In this document: one piece after another, positions 47,764 to 60,692 of the stretch
Layout of the letters: each line of letters starts with the position of its first letter
Position numbering within the stretch: the first letter of the stretch is position 1
Source of the DNA: Methanobacterium sp.
GTDB lineage: Archaea; Methanobacteriota; Methanobacteria; Methanobacteriales; Methanobacteriaceae
Length of the DNA stretch: 64,000 nt
Direction of reading: 5' to 3'
Assembly: GCA_012838205.1 (NCBI GenBank)
Contig: DUPR01000047.1
Location: 22,181-86,180, forward strand
Notes under the pieces: generated by a model
The model's database searches: none
Seen by the model: the letters and a program-made list of their open reading frames with translations, nothing else
What the model was told of the DNA's origin: nothing
Made by a program: the position numbers and the translations under genes

Positions 47764-48996
47764 ATGGGAAATGTTTTTTTGAATTTAATGGACCAAGATG
47801 AAGTGAAAAAAATTATTGAATCACTTAAAATCTACAGAAAGATTGAAAAAATTGATTTGTCGGATGTTTATCAACGTATTTTGGCTGAAGATATTTATGC
47901 AGTAATAGATCTTCCACCCTTTGATCGTGCAGCAATGGATGGCTATGCAGTAAGAGCTCAGGACACGTTTGGAGCTTCAGAAGATAACCCCTTATCTTTA
48001 GATCTAATTGAAAAGATTGGTGCAGGTGATGTTCCTTTAAAAAAAGTGGCAAAAGGTAAATGTACTGAAGTTGGAACAGGCGCCCCAATGCCGGAAGGTG
48101 CTGATGCAGTGGTTATGGTTGAGTTCACAAATTTAGAAGATGAAACTGTTCAGATTTATGAAGCAGTGGCTCCTGGAATGAATGTGTCTGCTCGGGGATC
48201 AGATATGAAAAAAGGAGAAAAACTTCTTTCTGAAGGCAGCCTACTAACTCCTGAAAGGATAGGTGCGTTAAGTGCTATTGGAATGTCACAAATTCCAGTT
48301 TTCTCTAAACCAACAGTAGCCGTGATTTCAACAGGTAACGAACTAATTAAACCTGGTCAAGAACTTAAATATGGGAAATTATACGATATCAACTCTGAAA
48401 CTATTTCTAATGCTGTTAAAGCTTGCGGATGCATTCCAATTATTTCTAAAATAGTTAAAGATGATTATGATACTATAAAAAATAAAATACATGAATTTAA
48501 AGATACTGATATTATTATAACATCTGGAGGTACTTCTGCAGGTGCAGGAGATGTTTTGCGTCAAGTTGTTGATGATATGGGTCGGGTCTTGGTACATGGA
48601 ATTTCAGTTAAACCTGGTAAACCTACTTTGATAGGCACATTACCAGGGGGTGATGGTGACATAATCCTGTTCGGACTTCCAGGATATCCTGTGTCTGCAT
48701 TAATGATTTTCAATGCCTTTGTAGCGCCTTTTTTAAGAGAAATAGCTGGTAATTCTGGACACCAGCAGAAAAAAGAATTTTTAACACTTAAATTATCCCG
48801 AAGATATCATTCTGCAAGGGGACGAAGCCACTATGCCCTTGCAAAGATTAAAGATAATCTTGCTATCCCCATATTAAAGGATTCAGGTGCCATAACCGCA
48901 CTCGCAGAGGCTGATGGCTATTTTGAAGTTCCAAAAAATGTGGAAATCATTGAAAAAGGTGAGAAGATCCAATTAATACCATTCCATAATCTTTAA
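47764..48996 (+). CDS. moeA: Molybdopterin molybdotransferase
   Basis: 410 residues, the usual MoeA length. [51 protein letters not shown] and PGKPTLIG are family motifs in order. MoeA inserts molybdenum or tungsten into molybdopterin, needed by formylmethanofuran and formate dehydrogenases. GGGGAAACC precedes the ATG. The terminator overlaps the stop codon. Confidence 0.95.
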   Translation: MGNVFLNLMDQDEVKKIIESLKIYRKIEKIDLSDVYQRILAEDIYAVIDLPPFDRAAMDGYAVRAQDTFGASEDNPLSLDLIEKIGAGDVPLKKVAKGKCTEVGTGAPMPEGADAVVMVEFTNLEDETVQIYEAVAPGMNVSARGSDMKKGEKLLSEGSLLTPERIGALSAIGMSQIPVFSKPTVAVISTGNELIKPGQELKYGKLYDINSETISNAVKACGCIPIISKIVKDDYDTIKNKIHEFKDTDIIITSGGTSAGAGDVLRQVVDDMGRVLVHGISVKPGKPTLIGTLPGGDGDIILFGLPGYPVSALMIFNAFVAPFLREIAGNSGHQQKKEFLTLKLSRRYHSARGRSHYALAKIKDNLAIPILKDSGAITALAEADGYFEVPKNVEIIEKGEKIQLIPFHNL

Positions 48997-49022
48997 TTAA
49001 AATTTTTATTTTAATGTTTTTT
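48996..49022 (+). terminator. Terminator after moeA
   Basis: ATTAAAAT and ATTTTAAT form a perfect 8-bp stem around TTTT, starting at the last base of the stop codon, followed by GTTTTTT. Confidence 0.5.
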
Positions 49023-49061
49023 ATAAATAATTGAGATTAATATATCAGGACAACAGTAAAC

Positions 49062-49793
49062 CTAATAAACATCAAAAATATCGCCTAAAACTGCTTTTTT
49101 CTTGGTTTTAACAAGTTTAGGTATTTTGCCAAGGGTGCCGGCAGCTTCGCCCACCACTACCATCAATCCTCGGAAATACATGCGAAATTCTTCAGCTTTA
49201 TCCAGACAGTTTTCAATTATTTCACGATTACTATTGCCTGTGGCATGATTTGCTATGGATGTTGCCAGTGCATCTGCAGTGCTGGCATGAGAAGCGAAAA
49301 TTGTAACTGAATCTGCTTTCCCAAAGCTGATGGAGTGACCAACTGTGGCAGATGATGTGCATATTCCCATTGGTGTTTTTTGGTGCTTAATTTTAAAACC
49401 AATTTTCCCGGAAAGAGAGGATTCACCAGCATACAATCCCATTATCACATCTTTGTTAGTTTTAAGAGCCACATCCCCACCATTATCAACTATAACATAT
49501 TGTGCACCATTTTTTAGCAAAAAATTTAGAGACAGTTCTGATATTGTCCCTGCAACTGCAGCCATAGGTCCAACTTCAGCTATTTCTGCTGCTTCAGCCA
49601 TCATTTTTACTATGAGTGGTGCTTCACCAACTTTTAAAGGTTCTAAACTGATTTGAAATTCTTTATGTTTCCAAATATAACTTTTCAGTGCTTTACGCTG
49701 TTGAATAATAAAGTTATCTACACCAGATGGTTCTATATCTGATTGGAGCATTATGTTTGTTTCCTCGATAAGGATCCTTTTATTTATCATCAT
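49062..49793 (-). CDS. UPF0280 family ApbE-like protein
   Basis: 243 residues recognised as the archaeal UPF0280 family, related in fold to the flavin transferase Apb[24 protein letters not shown] and [22 protein letters not shown] are conserved; [14 protein letters not shown] supplies the ApbE-like Asp. Whether it transfers FMN is unknown. It is convergent with moeA. The start is not supported by a clear ribosome binding site. Confidence 0.85.
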   Translation of the reverse strand: MMINKRILIEETNIMLQSDIEPSGVDNFIIQQRKALKSYIWKHKEFQISLEPLKVGEAPLIVKMMAEAAEIAEVGPMAAVAGTISELSLNFLLKNGAQYVIVDNGGDVALKTNKDVIMGLYAGESSLSGKIGFKIKHQKTPMGICTSSATVGHSISFGKADSVTIFASHASTADALATSIANHATGNSNREIIENCLDKAEEFRMYFRGLMVVVGEAAGTLGKIPKLVKTKKKAVLGDIFDVY

Positions 49794-49912
49794 TTACAAG
49801 ATAGGTAGAAGCAACAGATAAACTATTTAGATTGGGAAGTTAAACTAAGAAATAGTGTATATTTTACGCATAATCCGATGAATAGTTTTGCTGTGGAATG
49901 GTGGTAGGAAAA

Positions 49913-50515
49913 ATGTTTAACAGAATGAATGATTCAAATCCAGGGGAAAGGGTTGTTTTTGAAACCCGACCCCGATTTCTGGCCAACATGAAATCAACCA
50001 TTCTTAAATTGGTAATTTTAGTGGGGATATTTTACTATTTCCGGACAATAATAGCAGCAGCAATAATACTACAAGAATATGTGGTACAGATGGTATGGCT
50101 GCCTCTTATTCAGGGAATATTTTATTTATTATTGCTAATCATTATCTTATTGATCTTGTCCATAATTTTTGAAATTCTTTCATGGAGGGGGAAGAAGTAC
50201 CAGCTTACTAATCAACGAGTTGTAATCCAAAAGGGAATTCTCAGAAGGAAAAGATCATCTATCCAGTACCCTAAGATACAAGACATTGAAATTTCTCAGG
50301 GTATAGTAGACAGAATTATTTCAGCAGGAGATATAGAGATATATGGGGGTCATGAGCACACCAACATTGTTTTAGAAGATATTCCAAATCCCCGAGAAGT
50401 GGAAGACATGATCGACCGTGTCATGTTAGGGGAAGAGGTTGGGTTCAAAACCCAGCGTAGAAAAACACCCAAAAGATCCATAATTGAAGAATATGACAAA
50501 AAGTTTAAAAGATAG
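49913..50515 (+). CDS. PH-domain (YdbS-like) membrane protein
   Basis: About 200 residues from ATG 49913, just after GGTGGTAGGA. Two membrane helices (~residues 27-47 and 58-83) precede a bacterial-type PH domain with [20 protein letters not shown] landmarks and [12 protein letters not shown], then GDIEIYGG. The C-terminus is very basic (QRRKTPKRS). Such proteins are of unknown role in membrane homeostasis. The gene stands alone. Confidence 0.82.
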   Translation: MFNRMNDSNPGERVVFETRPRFLANMKSTILKLVILVGIFYYFRTIIAAAIILQEYVVQMVWLPLIQGIFYLLLLIIILLILSIIFEILSWRGKKYQLTNQRVVIQKGILRRKRSSIQYPKIQDIEISQGIVDRIISAGDIEIYGGHEHTNIVLEDIPNPREVEDMIDRVMLGEEVGFKTQRRKTPKRSIIEEYDKKFKR

Positions 50516-50632
50516 TCAGATGAATATTGCATTGTTATAATTCCTTATAGTGGCAGTAATGCTCGATTATTTTGATTTTTTATTATAACTTTGTGAATTA
50601 TTTAAAGATAAAACTATAATGTTAGTGTTGAT

Positions 50633-51811
50633 ATGAAAAACTATGATGTAGTGGTAGTTGGTGCTGGCCCCATAGGTTCAACATTCGCCAGGTCCATGGC
50701 AGAAAAGGGATTTAAAGTAGCAATACTGGAGAAAAAGAAGGAAATTGGCGTTCCACTTCAATGTGCCGGGCTTCTAGGTAAGAAAATAAAGAAAGTGAAT
50801 ATTTTACCGGATGAATTCATCATTAACTCTGTTCATGGTGCTTTTTTACACTCTCCAGTTGACACAGTACTTTCTGTAAGCAAAAAAACGCCAGAAGCTT
50901 ATGTGCTAGATCGTGTTGGTTATGATAAGTTTTTAGCTGAATTAGCATCAAATTCGGGTGTGGACATTTTCTTTAACCATAAAGTAGCGAAAGTAGATTC
51001 TATAAATGGGGTTGTCTACCTAAAAAATAGTGAAATAACAAAAATATCAGGCAACGTAATTGCAGGGGCTGATGGTCATTCTTCTATTGTGTCACAATCT
51101 TTTAATTCGCCAGCAGACTCTTTTCAAGCAGCTCAATATTTAGTAGATGCCGGGGAAAAAAGATTTAACAATGATTTTGTACATCTTTATGTTGATTCAA
51201 AAATTTCTCCAGGATTTTTTTGGACAATTCCTTTATCTGAAAGCACAGCCCGAATTGGACTTTTTGCTGATGCCAATTATCCTGATTTGACTAATTATTT
51301 AAATGAACTAATCAGCAAAAGGCCTGAACTCAGTGGAGTTACCATTTTAAAAAAATATTATGGCGTAATCCCTAAACAAGACCCACATAAGAGTCTGGTT
51401 AAGGATAAAGTTATTCTGTTGGGTGATGCTGCATCCCAAGTTAAACCAACAACCGGGGGTGGACTGATAATGGGATTCACCTCTGCTGAAATGGCATCAA
51501 ATGTAACATCTCAAGCATTAGAAGCTGAAAACACTGCCATGCTTGAAAATTATTCTAAACTATATCGCGATAAATTCAAAAAAGAGTTAAAAGTACAACT
51601 CATGGTTCATAAGGTTTTCAAATCTCTCAGTAACTCTGATTTGGAATATATGTTTATAAAACTTAAAGAAGAAGGAGCAGAAGATATTATATCCGAATAT
51701 GGGGATATGGATACGCAATCGCCTCTGATTAAAGAAATGATTAAACAGGGAATAATTTTTTCCATCCTCCCCAAAATGTTATCCCGGAGGCTATCCGGCC
51801 TATGGAAGTAG
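50633..51811 (+). CDS. Geranylgeranyl reductase family flavoprotein
   Basis: 392 residues. [11 protein letters not shown] is the FAD-binding dinucleotide fold, CAGLLG and [10 protein letters not shown] follow, and [16 protein letters not shown] is the second FAD motif; GFFWTIPLS matches the family's PxxYxWxFP element. The archaeal members saturate the geranylgeranyl chains of membrane ether lipids or of related isoprenoids. The 3' end overlaps the methyltransferase gene by 10 nt, so they are coupled. Confidence 0.87.
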   Translation: MKNYDVVVVGAGPIGSTFARSMAEKGFKVAILEKKKEIGVPLQCAGLLGKKIKKVNILPDEFIINSVHGAFLHSPVDTVLSVSKKTPEAYVLDRVGYDKFLAELASNSGVDIFFNHKVAKVDSINGVVYLKNSEITKISGNVIAGADGHSSIVSQSFNSPADSFQAAQYLVDAGEKRFNNDFVHLYVDSKISPGFFWTIPLSESTARIGLFADANYPDLTNYLNELISKRPELSGVTILKKYYGVIPKQDPHKSLVKDKVILLGDAASQVKPTTGGGLIMGFTSAEMASNVTSQALEAENTAMLENYSKLYRDKFKKELKVQLMVHKVFKSLSNSDLEYMFIKLKEEGAEDIISEYGDMDTQSPLIKEMIKQGIIFSILPKMLSRRLSGLWK

Positions 51812-52836
51812 CTCTAATTTTATCTCAAGAACATCAAACACTTCCCAAGGCAGAAGTCGAAGCAGTACTTGAATGTGAGGAAATCACTTACTCTATAAAA
51901 AAATACTGCGATGGAGTTCTTCTTCTAAATATTCCTGAAAAATATCTGAAAAATCTGCCAAATATTTCTCGGAGACTTTCATATACTCATGAAATGATTC
52001 ACATCATTCTCAGTGCAGATGAAAACAAATTACTTTCAGAAGCAAAAAAGTATCCCTGGGAAAAATATGTCCAATCTGATTATGCAGTAAGAGTAAAGAA
52101 GATGGATAGAAGATCCTCACACAACACTTCAAATTTAGAATGGGAAGTGGGCAGTATAATTAAGAAAACTCTTGGTAAAAACGCCAGAGTGAAGTTAAAA
52201 GATCCTTCAATTCTGATAAGAATTATTCTTCAAGATGAGATGGCTTTATTAGGGTATAGAACAGGGCAAATTTCTAAAAAACACTTCTACAACTTGAAAC
52301 CCCATAAAAGGCCATTTTTTTATCCGGGTTCAATGAGTCCCAAACTCGCCCGATGTATGGTAAATTTGACACGAATACGCGCTGGGGAAACCCTCTTGGA
52401 CCCTTTTTGTGGAACTGGAGGAATACTTATTGAAGCAGGGGTTATTGGCACAAGAGTTATAGGAACTGATATTGACTATAAAATGGTTAAAGGAACCAAA
52501 GAAAATCTTCAATACTGTGACATTCACGATTACCATGTGTTTCAGGAAGATGCCAGAAAATTAAAGCTTCCAAAAGTAGTAGATGCAATTGTAACTGATC
52601 CACCTTATGGTATATCGGCATCCACTGGTGGTGAAAGTAGTGAAAACCTATATCACCAGTCAATGATTTCATTAGAACGATTAATAAAAGATGATGGTCT
52701 CATGTGTTTGGCTACTCCTCATTACTTGAATTTAGATGAAATATTTAAGGGTACAAAATTTAAAATAATAGAACAACACCACATAAGAATGCATAAAAGT
52801 TTAACTAGAGTCATTTCAGTCCTAAAAAAAATCTAA
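51802..52836 (+). CDS. tRNA (guanine-10) methyltransferase, THUMP type
   Basis: 344 residues. The N-terminal half carries a THUMP-like domain (residues ~50-155). The Rossmann methyltransferase has [16 protein letters not shown] (SAM binding), [11 protein letters not shown] and catalytic VTDPPYG. This matches archaeal Trm11/Trm-G10, which makes N2-methyl or N2,N2-dimethyl G10 in tRNA. The overlap with a lipid reductase gene is odd in function but clear in sequence. Confidence 0.9.
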   Translation: MEVALILSQEHQTLPKAEVEAVLECEEITYSIKKYCDGVLLLNIPEKYLKNLPNISRRLSYTHEMIHIILSADENKLLSEAKKYPWEKYVQSDYAVRVKKMDRRSSHNTSNLEWEVGSIIKKTLGKNARVKLKDPSILIRIILQDEMALLGYRTGQISKKHFYNLKPHKRPFFYPGSMSPKLARCMVNLTRIRAGETLLDPFCGTGGILIEAGVIGTRVIGTDIDYKMVKGTKENLQYCDIHDYHVFQEDARKLKLPKVVDAIVTDPPYGISASTGGESSENLYHQSMISLERLIKDDGLMCLATPHYLNLDEIFKGTKFKIIEQHHIRMHKSLTRVISVLKKI

Positions 52837-53000
52837 AATAGAAATTTTTATCTCATGTTTTTAGAAAATGGTAATTTAAGCTCCTAAAAATTACTGGAAT
52901 TTTATTTAAAATATTCTAATATAATAAATTTCGTAATAAATCCATGAAGATAATTCAACATCATTTATTGATAAATTAATTATTATAATTGGTGGACATC

Positions 53001-54497
53001 ATGAAAGCCAGAATATTTGATACTACTCTCCGTGATGGTGAACAAACCCCTGGAATATCTTTAACTCCAGATGAAAAACTCTTGATAGCCAGAAAATTGG
53101 ATGAATTAGGTGTAAATGTTATCGAAGCAGGTTCAGCTATCACATCCGAAGGAGAAAGGAATGGTATTAAAAAAATAACCTCAGAAGGTCTTTCTGCCGA
53201 GTTATGTAGTTTTACCAGGGCTGTTCAGTTAGATATTGATGCTGCTCTGGAATGCGATGTGGACAGCATCCATTTGGTGGTTCCCACCTCCGACTTGCAC
53301 TTGGAACACAAGCTGCGCAAATCACGAGAACAAGTAAAAAGAATGGCTGTTGAATCAACACAATATGCTGTGGATCATGGTCTTCTAGTTGAAATATCAT
53401 CAGAAGATGCAACCCGCAGTGACATGGAATTTATGAAAGAGATTTTTCAAGCAGGCATAGATGCCGGTGCAAAACGCATATGTGCTTGTGATACAGTGGG
53501 TATACTCACTCCAGAACGTTCATTTGATTTTTACAGTCAATTAATGGATTTGAATGTTCCTTTAAGTGTGCATTGTCACAATGATTTTGGTTTAGCTGTA
53601 GCAAACTCTCTTGCAGGCCTTAGGGCAGGGGCAACCCAAGCCCATGTTACAGTCAATGGAATTGGAGAAAGGGCAGGGAACGCATCATTAGAAGAATTGG
53701 TTGTTTCATTATATTCCCTTTATAATGTTCAGACTCAAATTAATATTCAAATGTTATATGAAGTTTCTAAAATGGTTGCCAGGATAACAGGGATGTATTT
53801 ACAACCAAACAAGGCTATAGTTGGGGAAAACGCCTTTGCCCATGAGTCAGGAATACATGCCGATGGAGTAATGAAAAAGGCGGAAACTTATGAACCAATA
53901 ATGCCTGAACTCGTTGGTCATAAGCGTCGTTTTGTTATGGGTAAACATGTGGGTTCTCATATCATCAAACAAAGGATTAATGAGATGGGGTTCCGAGTTG
54001 ATGATGAAAGATTCTCCCAAATATTTAACAGAATCAAATCATTGGGGGACATGGGAAAATGTGTTACAGATGTGGACTTGCAAGCTATAGCTGAAGATGT
54101 TATGGGGGTTATGTCCGAAAAACCAGTAGAACTTCAAGAATTAACCATAGTATCTGGAAATAAGGTAACACCAACTGCTTCAGTAAAACTTAAAATCGGA
54201 GATGTTGAAAAATTGGAGGCAGGCGTGGGAGTAGGACCAGTGGATGCTGCAATAGTAGCAATCACAAAAACAATAGAAGACCTTGCAAATATCGAATTTG
54301 AAGAATACCACGTGGATGCAATAACTGGTGGAACCGATGCCCTTATTGATGTGGTTATCAAACTTAAACATGATGGTAAAGTGGTGAGCGCTAGGAGCAC
54401 ACAACCAGATATTATAAATGCGAGTGTAGAGGCATTTTTAGGTGGAATTAACAAAATACTCACTGATAAGAAGGTTAATGAGTCTAAAAATGTTTAA
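53001..54497 (+). CDS. cimA: (R)-citramalate synthase
   Basis: About 498 residues from ATG 53001, preceded by [21 protein letters not shown] and CHNDFGLA place it in the isopropylmalate-synthase family, and it has the C-terminal LeuA-type regulatory domain (~380-490). The segment [14 protein letters not shown] is the wording I associate with archaeal CimA rather than LeuA (usually AGFP). CimA condenses pyruvate and acetyl-CoA toward isoleucine, with feedback by isoleucine. LeuA remains the main alternative. A poly-T run follows the stop. Confidence 0.8.
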   Translation: MKARIFDTTLRDGEQTPGISLTPDEKLLIARKLDELGVNVIEAGSAITSEGERNGIKKITSEGLSAELCSFTRAVQLDIDAALECDVDSIHLVVPTSDLHLEHKLRKSREQVKRMAVESTQYAVDHGLLVEISSEDATRSDMEFMKEIFQAGIDAGAKRICACDTVGILTPERSFDFYSQLMDLNVPLSVHCHNDFGLAVANSLAGLRAGATQAHVTVNGIGERAGNASLEELVVSLYSLYNVQTQINIQMLYEVSKMVARITGMYLQPNKAIVGENAFAHESGIHADGVMKKAETYEPIMPELVGHKRRFVMGKHVGSHIIKQRINEMGFRVDDERFSQIFNRIKSLGDMGKCVTDVDLQAIAEDVMGVMSEKPVELQELTIVSGNKVTPTASVKLKIGDVEKLEAGVGVGPVDAAIVAITKTIEDLANIEFEEYHVDAITGGTDALIDVVIKLKHDGKVVSARSTQPDIINASVEAFLGGINKILTDKKVNESKNV

Positions 54498-54671
54498 GTG
54501 TGTTTTTTTTTTAAAAAATAGAAAAATTTATACCTTTCACAAATTTTTATTATATGGATTATTATTGGCAAAACCCTTGAATGGTATTTAAAACAACATT
54601 TGGCTAAAATTTTGCGTTTAATAGTTCTAAGGATTTACTATAGATCTTTAATTTAGATGGGTGATAAGATA

Positions 54672-55199
54672 ATGAGTCAATTCAACATAATTGATCATAA
54701 TATTCAAATCGCAGGATTTGACGCCGAAATAAATAATTTGACAGAATTAATGGACTTAATAAAGATTATCAGTGCCGGAAATCAATGTGAAGGTTGTGTA
54801 ATTCAGTTGTTAAAATCTGATGGAATAGCTGGTGAAAAACATGTGTTACAAGCTATTTCACAAGCTTTGATGGCTTTTAATAGAAATAATAATATGGCTC
54901 AGGATTTGGGACTAGAAATATGTGTTAGGGCATCAGCTCAAAGACAAATATCACGTGCTCTTAAGATTTTAGGAATAAAAGAAGGCAAAATAGGTATATG
55001 TGCTGTAGCTGTGGATTGTGATGAAAACATTATGTATGAATTAGGTAAGATTTTGGGTGAAAAAAACAATAAAATGTTAAATGCCAATGTTGATGTATTG
55101 AAAAAATTGTATAACATTTCCGATGAGGAAATAAAAAGTGCAGGGAATGTTGAAAGAGTTCTAATTGAGAGAACTGCACTGTTAAATCTTGAAATTTGA
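54672..55199 (+). CDS. cgi121: KEOPS complex subunit Cgi121
   Basis: About 175 residues from ATG 54672, which follows GGGTGAT. ICVRASAQRQISRALKILGIKEG is the clear family hallmark (ASAQRQISRA). Cgi121 binds the tRNA 3' CCA end and presents the tRNA to Kae1 and Bud32 for t6A37 synthesis. No other KEOPS gene is in the window. Confidence 0.88.
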   Translation: MSQFNIIDHNIQIAGFDAEINNLTELMDLIKIISAGNQCEGCVIQLLKSDGIAGEKHVLQAISQALMAFNRNNNMAQDLGLEICVRASAQRQISRALKILGIKEGKIGICAVAVDCDENIMYELGKILGEKNNKMLNANVDVLKKLYNISDEEIKSAGNVERVLIERTALLNLEI

Positions 55200-55214
55200 T
55201 TTCTTTTATTATCC

Positions 55215-56669
55215 TTAATTTATTTTCGGTTTTTCTATTTTAGCTATGGCATCTGCAGCACTAATTCGTACATGAGGGTCTTCATCTTGCAGCGCAGATT
55301 TTAAAGATTCAAGTGCTTTTTTATCCCCAATTTCTCCCAAGGCTTCTGCAGCTTTTTCTCGAACAATGGAGTTACCTTCATTAAGTGCTTTAATTAATGG
55401 ATTTACAGCGGGTTTTTTAAATTTACCCAGTGATAATGCTGTTTTCCATCTGACGGCAGCGCTTTTATCATCTAAATTTGCAATCAGTGGTTCGATAGCT
55501 CTTAAATCTCTTATTTCTCCCAACGCCCACGCAGCCCTGGTTCTCACACTCTCATTATCATCTTTCAATGCTTCGATAAGGGGTAAAACTGATGGTTCCT
55601 TGATTTTTTCCAAGGCCTCTGAAGCCCTCCATTGGACACTGGAATTTTCATCCTTCAAAGTCTTAATCAGTGGAGCAACAGCCCTCGGATCTCTAATTTC
55701 ACCCAAAACTTCAACTGCACGATGTCTAATATCAGGATCAGGTTCATTCAAGGCTTCAATCAATATTTCCACAGCTTTTTCTTGACCAATTTTTTCAATA
55801 GCCTCTTCCAAGCGTTCTTGCGATTTTTTGGCCCTCAAAACTTTATCTTTTCTGGGTATTGTTTTGATTTTAGCATTGGCTTTTATCTTATCAAGAGAAA
55901 CAATTGCTGTTTTTTGAACATCATCATCTTCATCAAAGAGCATATCTTCTAAATAGGGTATGAAATCTTCATCATCAATTCTACCCATTATTTGGACGGT
56001 TTTTTCCCTCACATGAGGATCTCCATCATACAAACAGTCTAGAACAATTTCAAAAGATATTTCATCCATTTTAAATAGTGAATTCAAGCTACACTTACGT
56101 ACTTGCCAGCTTTCATCATCAAGAGCTTTTTTCAAGTGTTTAGTTGATCGAGGATCACCGATCTCCCCAAGAGCATCAGCTGCACTATGTCTCACTTCTC
56201 TATTACGATCTTTAAGAGCGATAATAAGTGAAGAAGCAGATTCAAAGCTTCCAATTTTTCCAAGGGCTTCGGCTGCCCTCCATCTCATATCATCATTTTC
56301 ATCATCTTCTAAAACTGAGGTTAAATATTTTACAGCATTTCCTCCTCCAATTTCCCCTAAGGCATAGATTGCAATTTCCTGAAAATCACTTCCCTCATAT
56401 TGGATTTTTTCAATAATAATATTTGCCGCTCGTTTATCCCCAATTTCACCCAATGAATACACGGCCATATTACGCACAGATTCGTCTTCATCTTCTAGAG
56501 CGCCTAAAATATCATAAATTGCAGATTTATCTTCCAAATCTCCTAAAGCTTCAATTGCCCGGTATCTTATCAAGCTATTAGGATGATAAATTGATTTAAT
56601 CAACTTTTTTATATTTTTGTCATGTTTATAATTTGCCACGTCTTCTTCAGTGATTTTAAAGATTGACAT
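55215..56669 (-). CDS. HEAT-repeat (PBS-lyase type) protein
   Basis: 484 residues built almost wholly of about 13 HEAT repeats of ~31 residues with the pattern AxEALGEIGD.RAxxxLIxAL.DED. The first repeats begin near residue 25, and a charged break occurs near 265-285 (KDKVLRAKKSQERLEEA). It should form a superhelical scaffold binding a partner protein. No catalytic residues are seen. GAGGATC precedes the ATG. It is convergent with cgi121. Confidence 0.9.
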   Translation of the reverse strand: MSIFKITEEDVANYKHDKNIKKLIKSIYHPNSLIRYRAIEALGDLEDKSAIYDILGALEDEDESVRNMAVYSLGEIGDKRAANIIIEKIQYEGSDFQEIAIYALGEIGGGNAVKYLTSVLEDDENDDMRWRAAEALGKIGSFESASSLIIALKDRNREVRHSAADALGEIGDPRSTKHLKKALDDESWQVRKCSLNSLFKMDEISFEIVLDCLYDGDPHVREKTVQIMGRIDDEDFIPYLEDMLFDEDDDVQKTAIVSLDKIKANAKIKTIPRKDKVLRAKKSQERLEEAIEKIGQEKAVEILIEALNEPDPDIRHRAVEVLGEIRDPRAVAPLIKTLKDENSSVQWRASEALEKIKEPSVLPLIEALKDDNESVRTRAAWALGEIRDLRAIEPLIANLDDKSAAVRWKTALSLGKFKKPAVNPLIKALNEGNSIVREKAAEALGEIGDKKALESLKSALQDEDPHVRISAADAIAKIEKPKIN

Positions 56670-56796
56670 TATAAGATCCTCTAAAATTATAATACAAAAT
56701 TGTCAAAATTAAGAAATAAACTTATCTATTTTCACTTACAAATCAATAATACTCATTAAAATGAGAGTATGCTCAAGAGCATTAATCATGAGATTT

Positions 56797-57780
56797 TTAC
56801 ATAAAATCAGAAATGATCTTATTAGTTATTTCTGCTATTTTTCTCAGATTTTCATTTTTCAAACTTTTTATTTCCAAGTTTTTTATTTCCAAACACACTG
56901 CTGGTTGTTTTATCCGGTCATAACGTGGACAAGTACTAATCATCCCACCACCATTTACAGGAATTTTTTTTCTCAATTCACGTGCCATCGGTTTAGGGTT
57001 TTTTGAAGGTATGGTTACATTTATTCCACGATATTCCTCAAATAAAACCGTTTTAATCTCTTTTTTCAAAAAATTACATGCTTGTAATGTTTTAGAAAGA
57101 GTATCTGGTGCTTCTTTAATGGCTTCAACCAAACCTGCGCATATAACAGGGTTTGGGCGTAAAGTTTTTAGAATAAAATTAGAATTATCAAGCATGTTTG
57201 GATCATTGGTGGAAATAAATCCTCCACTGCCCAAATTGATGATTTTTGGTGATCCAGTAGATGCCACTATTATATGGGCATGATCACCGCAAGCCAAACT
57301 TCTCTGGGGATCACCAATAGAACCTGAAGCATCCTCCACCAAAATCACCCCTCTCTCATCACACAATTCAAATATTTCTTTAACTGGTTGTTCTGCCATA
57401 TAACCTGCAAAACTAGTTATAAATAGTGAATGAGGTGTTTTAAGTTTAATATTATCATCTAAAACTTCTAAATTGATAATTCCATGATTTGTGGGAAGGT
57501 ATGATATTTTCAGACCTAAAAAATCGGCAATTTTTTTAAATCCAGTCCAACCACCCTGATCTGGTAATAAAACGGGTCCTTTAATGTTGTTCATTGCGAT
57601 CATTATAGCTGAATTTCCACTATTAACTACCCGGGCATGTTCATGGCAAGTAAGGTCTTTTAAACTCTCTTCAGCATTCCGATTATGATTTGTTTCTATT
57701 TCTCGATTCCCAAGATCTAAAGATGCCTGACACATAGCTTCCCTGGCATTTTTGGTGGGTTTTTTAAAAAAAAAGTCCAT
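56797..57780 (-). CDS. DegT-like PLP-dependent enzyme, function unknown
   Basis: 327 residues with a fold-type I aminotransferase pattern: GNSAIMIAMNNI, VEDASGSIGD (PLP Asp) and STGSPKIINLGSGGFIS, where the Lys of SPKI is the probable Schiff-base Lys. It resembles DegT/DnrJ/EryC1/StrS aminotransferases but is shorter and divergent, and no sugar-nucleotide genes are adjacent. It lies 39 nt downstream of the NreA-like gene on the same strand. The substrate is unknown. Confidence 0.72.
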   Translation of the reverse strand: MDFFFKKPTKNAREAMCQASLDLGNREIETNHNRNAEESLKDLTCHEHARVVNSGNSAIMIAMNNIKGPVLLPDQGGWTGFKKIADFLGLKISYLPTNHGIINLEVLDDNIKLKTPHSLFITSFAGYMAEQPVKEIFELCDERGVILVEDASGSIGDPQRSLACGDHAHIIVASTGSPKIINLGSGGFISTNDPNMLDNSNFILKTLRPNPVICAGLVEAIKEAPDTLSKTLQACNFLKKEIKTVLFEEYRGINVTIPSKNPKPMARELRKKIPVNGGGMISTCPRYDRIKQPAVCLEIKNLEIKSLKNENLRKIAEITNKIISDFM

Positions 57781-57819
57781 ATTATCACGATTTTTAATAA
57801 TTTAGTCATTTATTAAAAT

Positions 57820-58983
<1,164 letters not shown>

Positions 58984-59054
58984 ATTATCAGATTAGTCCT
59001 GTTTTTAAAAAGATTTTAGCAGAGCAGATGAGAAGTAATATATCTTTAATCTAT

Positions 59055-59537
59055 TCACAATTGATTGGGTTGTATTTCTATTTTAACCAAGTTTAGGGAA
59101 GCTGAGTTCATGCAGTAGCGTAAACCAGTGGGAGGTGGGCCATCATCAAAAACATGGCCTAAGTGTGCATTGCAACGGGCGCAAAGTACTTCAGTTCGTA
59201 CCATGAATAGGCTTCGGTCAGTTTTGGTTGCAATATTCTCTTCTGCAACCGGAGCCCAGAAACTGGGCCAGCCAGTACCAGAATCAAATTTGGTTTTGGA
59301 TTCGAAAAGATCAGTTCCACAGCAAACACATTGGTAAATCCCATCCTCATGACAGTCATGATATTTACCAGTAAATGCAGGTTCAGTTTCATTTTTTCTT
59401 GTAATTTGATATGATTCAGGGGATAAAAACGATTTCCAATATTCATCAGATTTTACAATTTTTTCAACCATTTTTATGCTATTTGAATTGGAGAAATATA
59501 TCGGGATCAAACCATTTTTATCTTTTTCATCTTCCAT
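59055..59537 (-). CDS. msrB: Peptide-methionine (R)-S-oxide reductase
   Basis: About 160 residues from ATG 59537. Zinc-binding CVCCG and CARCN pairs, [20 protein letters not shown] and the catalytic Cys in RYCMNSASL are all present. It reduces methionine-R-sulfoxide in proteins, protecting an anaerobe from oxygen exposure. About 25 extra N-terminal residues precede the conserved domain. A downstream start (near residue 27) is possible. Confidence 0.94.
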   Translation of the reverse strand: MEDEKDKNGLIPIYFSNSNSIKMVEKIVKSDEYWKSFLSPESYQITRKNETEPAFTGKYHDCHEDGIYQCVCCGTDLFESKTKFDSGTGWPSFWAPVAEENIATKTDRSLFMVRTEVLCARCNAHLGHVFDDGPPPTGLRYCMNSASLNLVKIEIQPNQL

Positions 59538-59793
59538 GTTTGACACCATTCACATTTACAATTTTAAGGATTTAAATTACCCTTGCTTACTTATCATATT
59601 AATTTTTTAATTTGGTGGACTTATGTTTTTAGGCAATTTATACATTCACCCACTAAAAAAAAACTATTATGAAATAAAGATTTTTAAGTAGATCATAAAA
59701 TGGAAATAAATCTTGAAAAATAAGTTATAATAAATACTAATATTAAGAATTAGGTGGGGAAAATAATATTTTTTAAAAAAAGGGCTTTTGATT

Positions 59794-60615
59794 ATGAATC
59801 CTAAAACTGTAAAAAGAATGAACAGGGAGAAAAGAGGTCAGATTTCATCAGAAGAGCTAAATGTTTATCGTGGGTTTGCAACCCATGAATTAATTGAAAT
59901 GCTCAATAATTCTAATCCACAAAAAAGAACAATATCCGCCAGCATATTAGGGGAAAAACAAGACGTTGATGCCATAATTCCCCTTTGCACGGCGTTTAAA
60001 CGGGAAAAAGCATTATATTCTAGGATGGCAATTTCTGAAGCGTTATCACAAATAGGTGTTCCTGCAATTAGTCCATTATTAGATCTTCTTGGTGAAATTG
60101 GAAAAAATCAGGAAACTGAACTTCCCCAGAAATATTTCAACAAAAAAAGTTACCCCTTAGTAAGGGATCTGGCTGCCAGAACACTGGTAAAAATTGGAAA
60201 ACCAGCAACCCCATACCTTATTGAAGTAATAGAAAATGGAACAGATTATAAAGCCCAGCAAGCCATTGACGCAATCGGGGGAATCGCCGCCAAAACAGGA
60301 GATAAAAGAGGTCTAGAGGCACTTTTAAATGTGATGGAAAGAAATTTTGATAATAAGGGTAATAAAATTACTTTATGGAAAACAATAAGGGCTTTAAGCG
60401 GATTTAAAAATAGTCAGGAAGCTGCTGATTCATTATTAAATATAATCAGAAGTGATTATGATTCTCCAATTATATGGGAAGCATTGAGGAGCTTGGGTAA
60501 TTTAAACGTTACAACTCCTGAGACAATTAACTTAATCGTGAGTTTCACTAATAATAAGAATCCAGAAATAAGAAAATCAGCTCAAAAAGCGTTAATAAGT
60601 CTGGATAATCTATAA
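59794..60615 (+). CDS. Small HEAT-repeat protein
   Basis: About 273 residues. After a basic N-terminus (KTVKRMNREKRG), HEAT-like repeats run from ~35 to the end (SASILGEKQDVDAIIPL, RDLAARTLVKIGKPA, IWEALRSLGNLN, IRKSAQKALISL). They are less regular than in the larger HEAT protein 3 kb away. Likely a protein-binding scaffold. The start follows weak sequence; TTG 59788 is the alternative. Confidence 0.85.
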   Translation: MNPKTVKRMNREKRGQISSEELNVYRGFATHELIEMLNNSNPQKRTISASILGEKQDVDAIIPLCTAFKREKALYSRMAISEALSQIGVPAISPLLDLLGEIGKNQETELPQKYFNKKSYPLVRDLAARTLVKIGKPATPYLIEVIENGTDYKAQQAIDAIGGIAAKTGDKRGLEALLNVMERNFDNKGNKITLWKTIRALSGFKNSQEAADSLLNIIRSDYDSPIIWEALRSLGNLNVTTPETINLIVSFTNNKNPEIRKSAQKALISLDNL

Positions 60616-60692
60616 TGAACCTCATAATCCTAAAATCATGAACATTTTTTCATCGCATAAAAAATATTTTACCTAGAATTTAAGGGAGGAAT

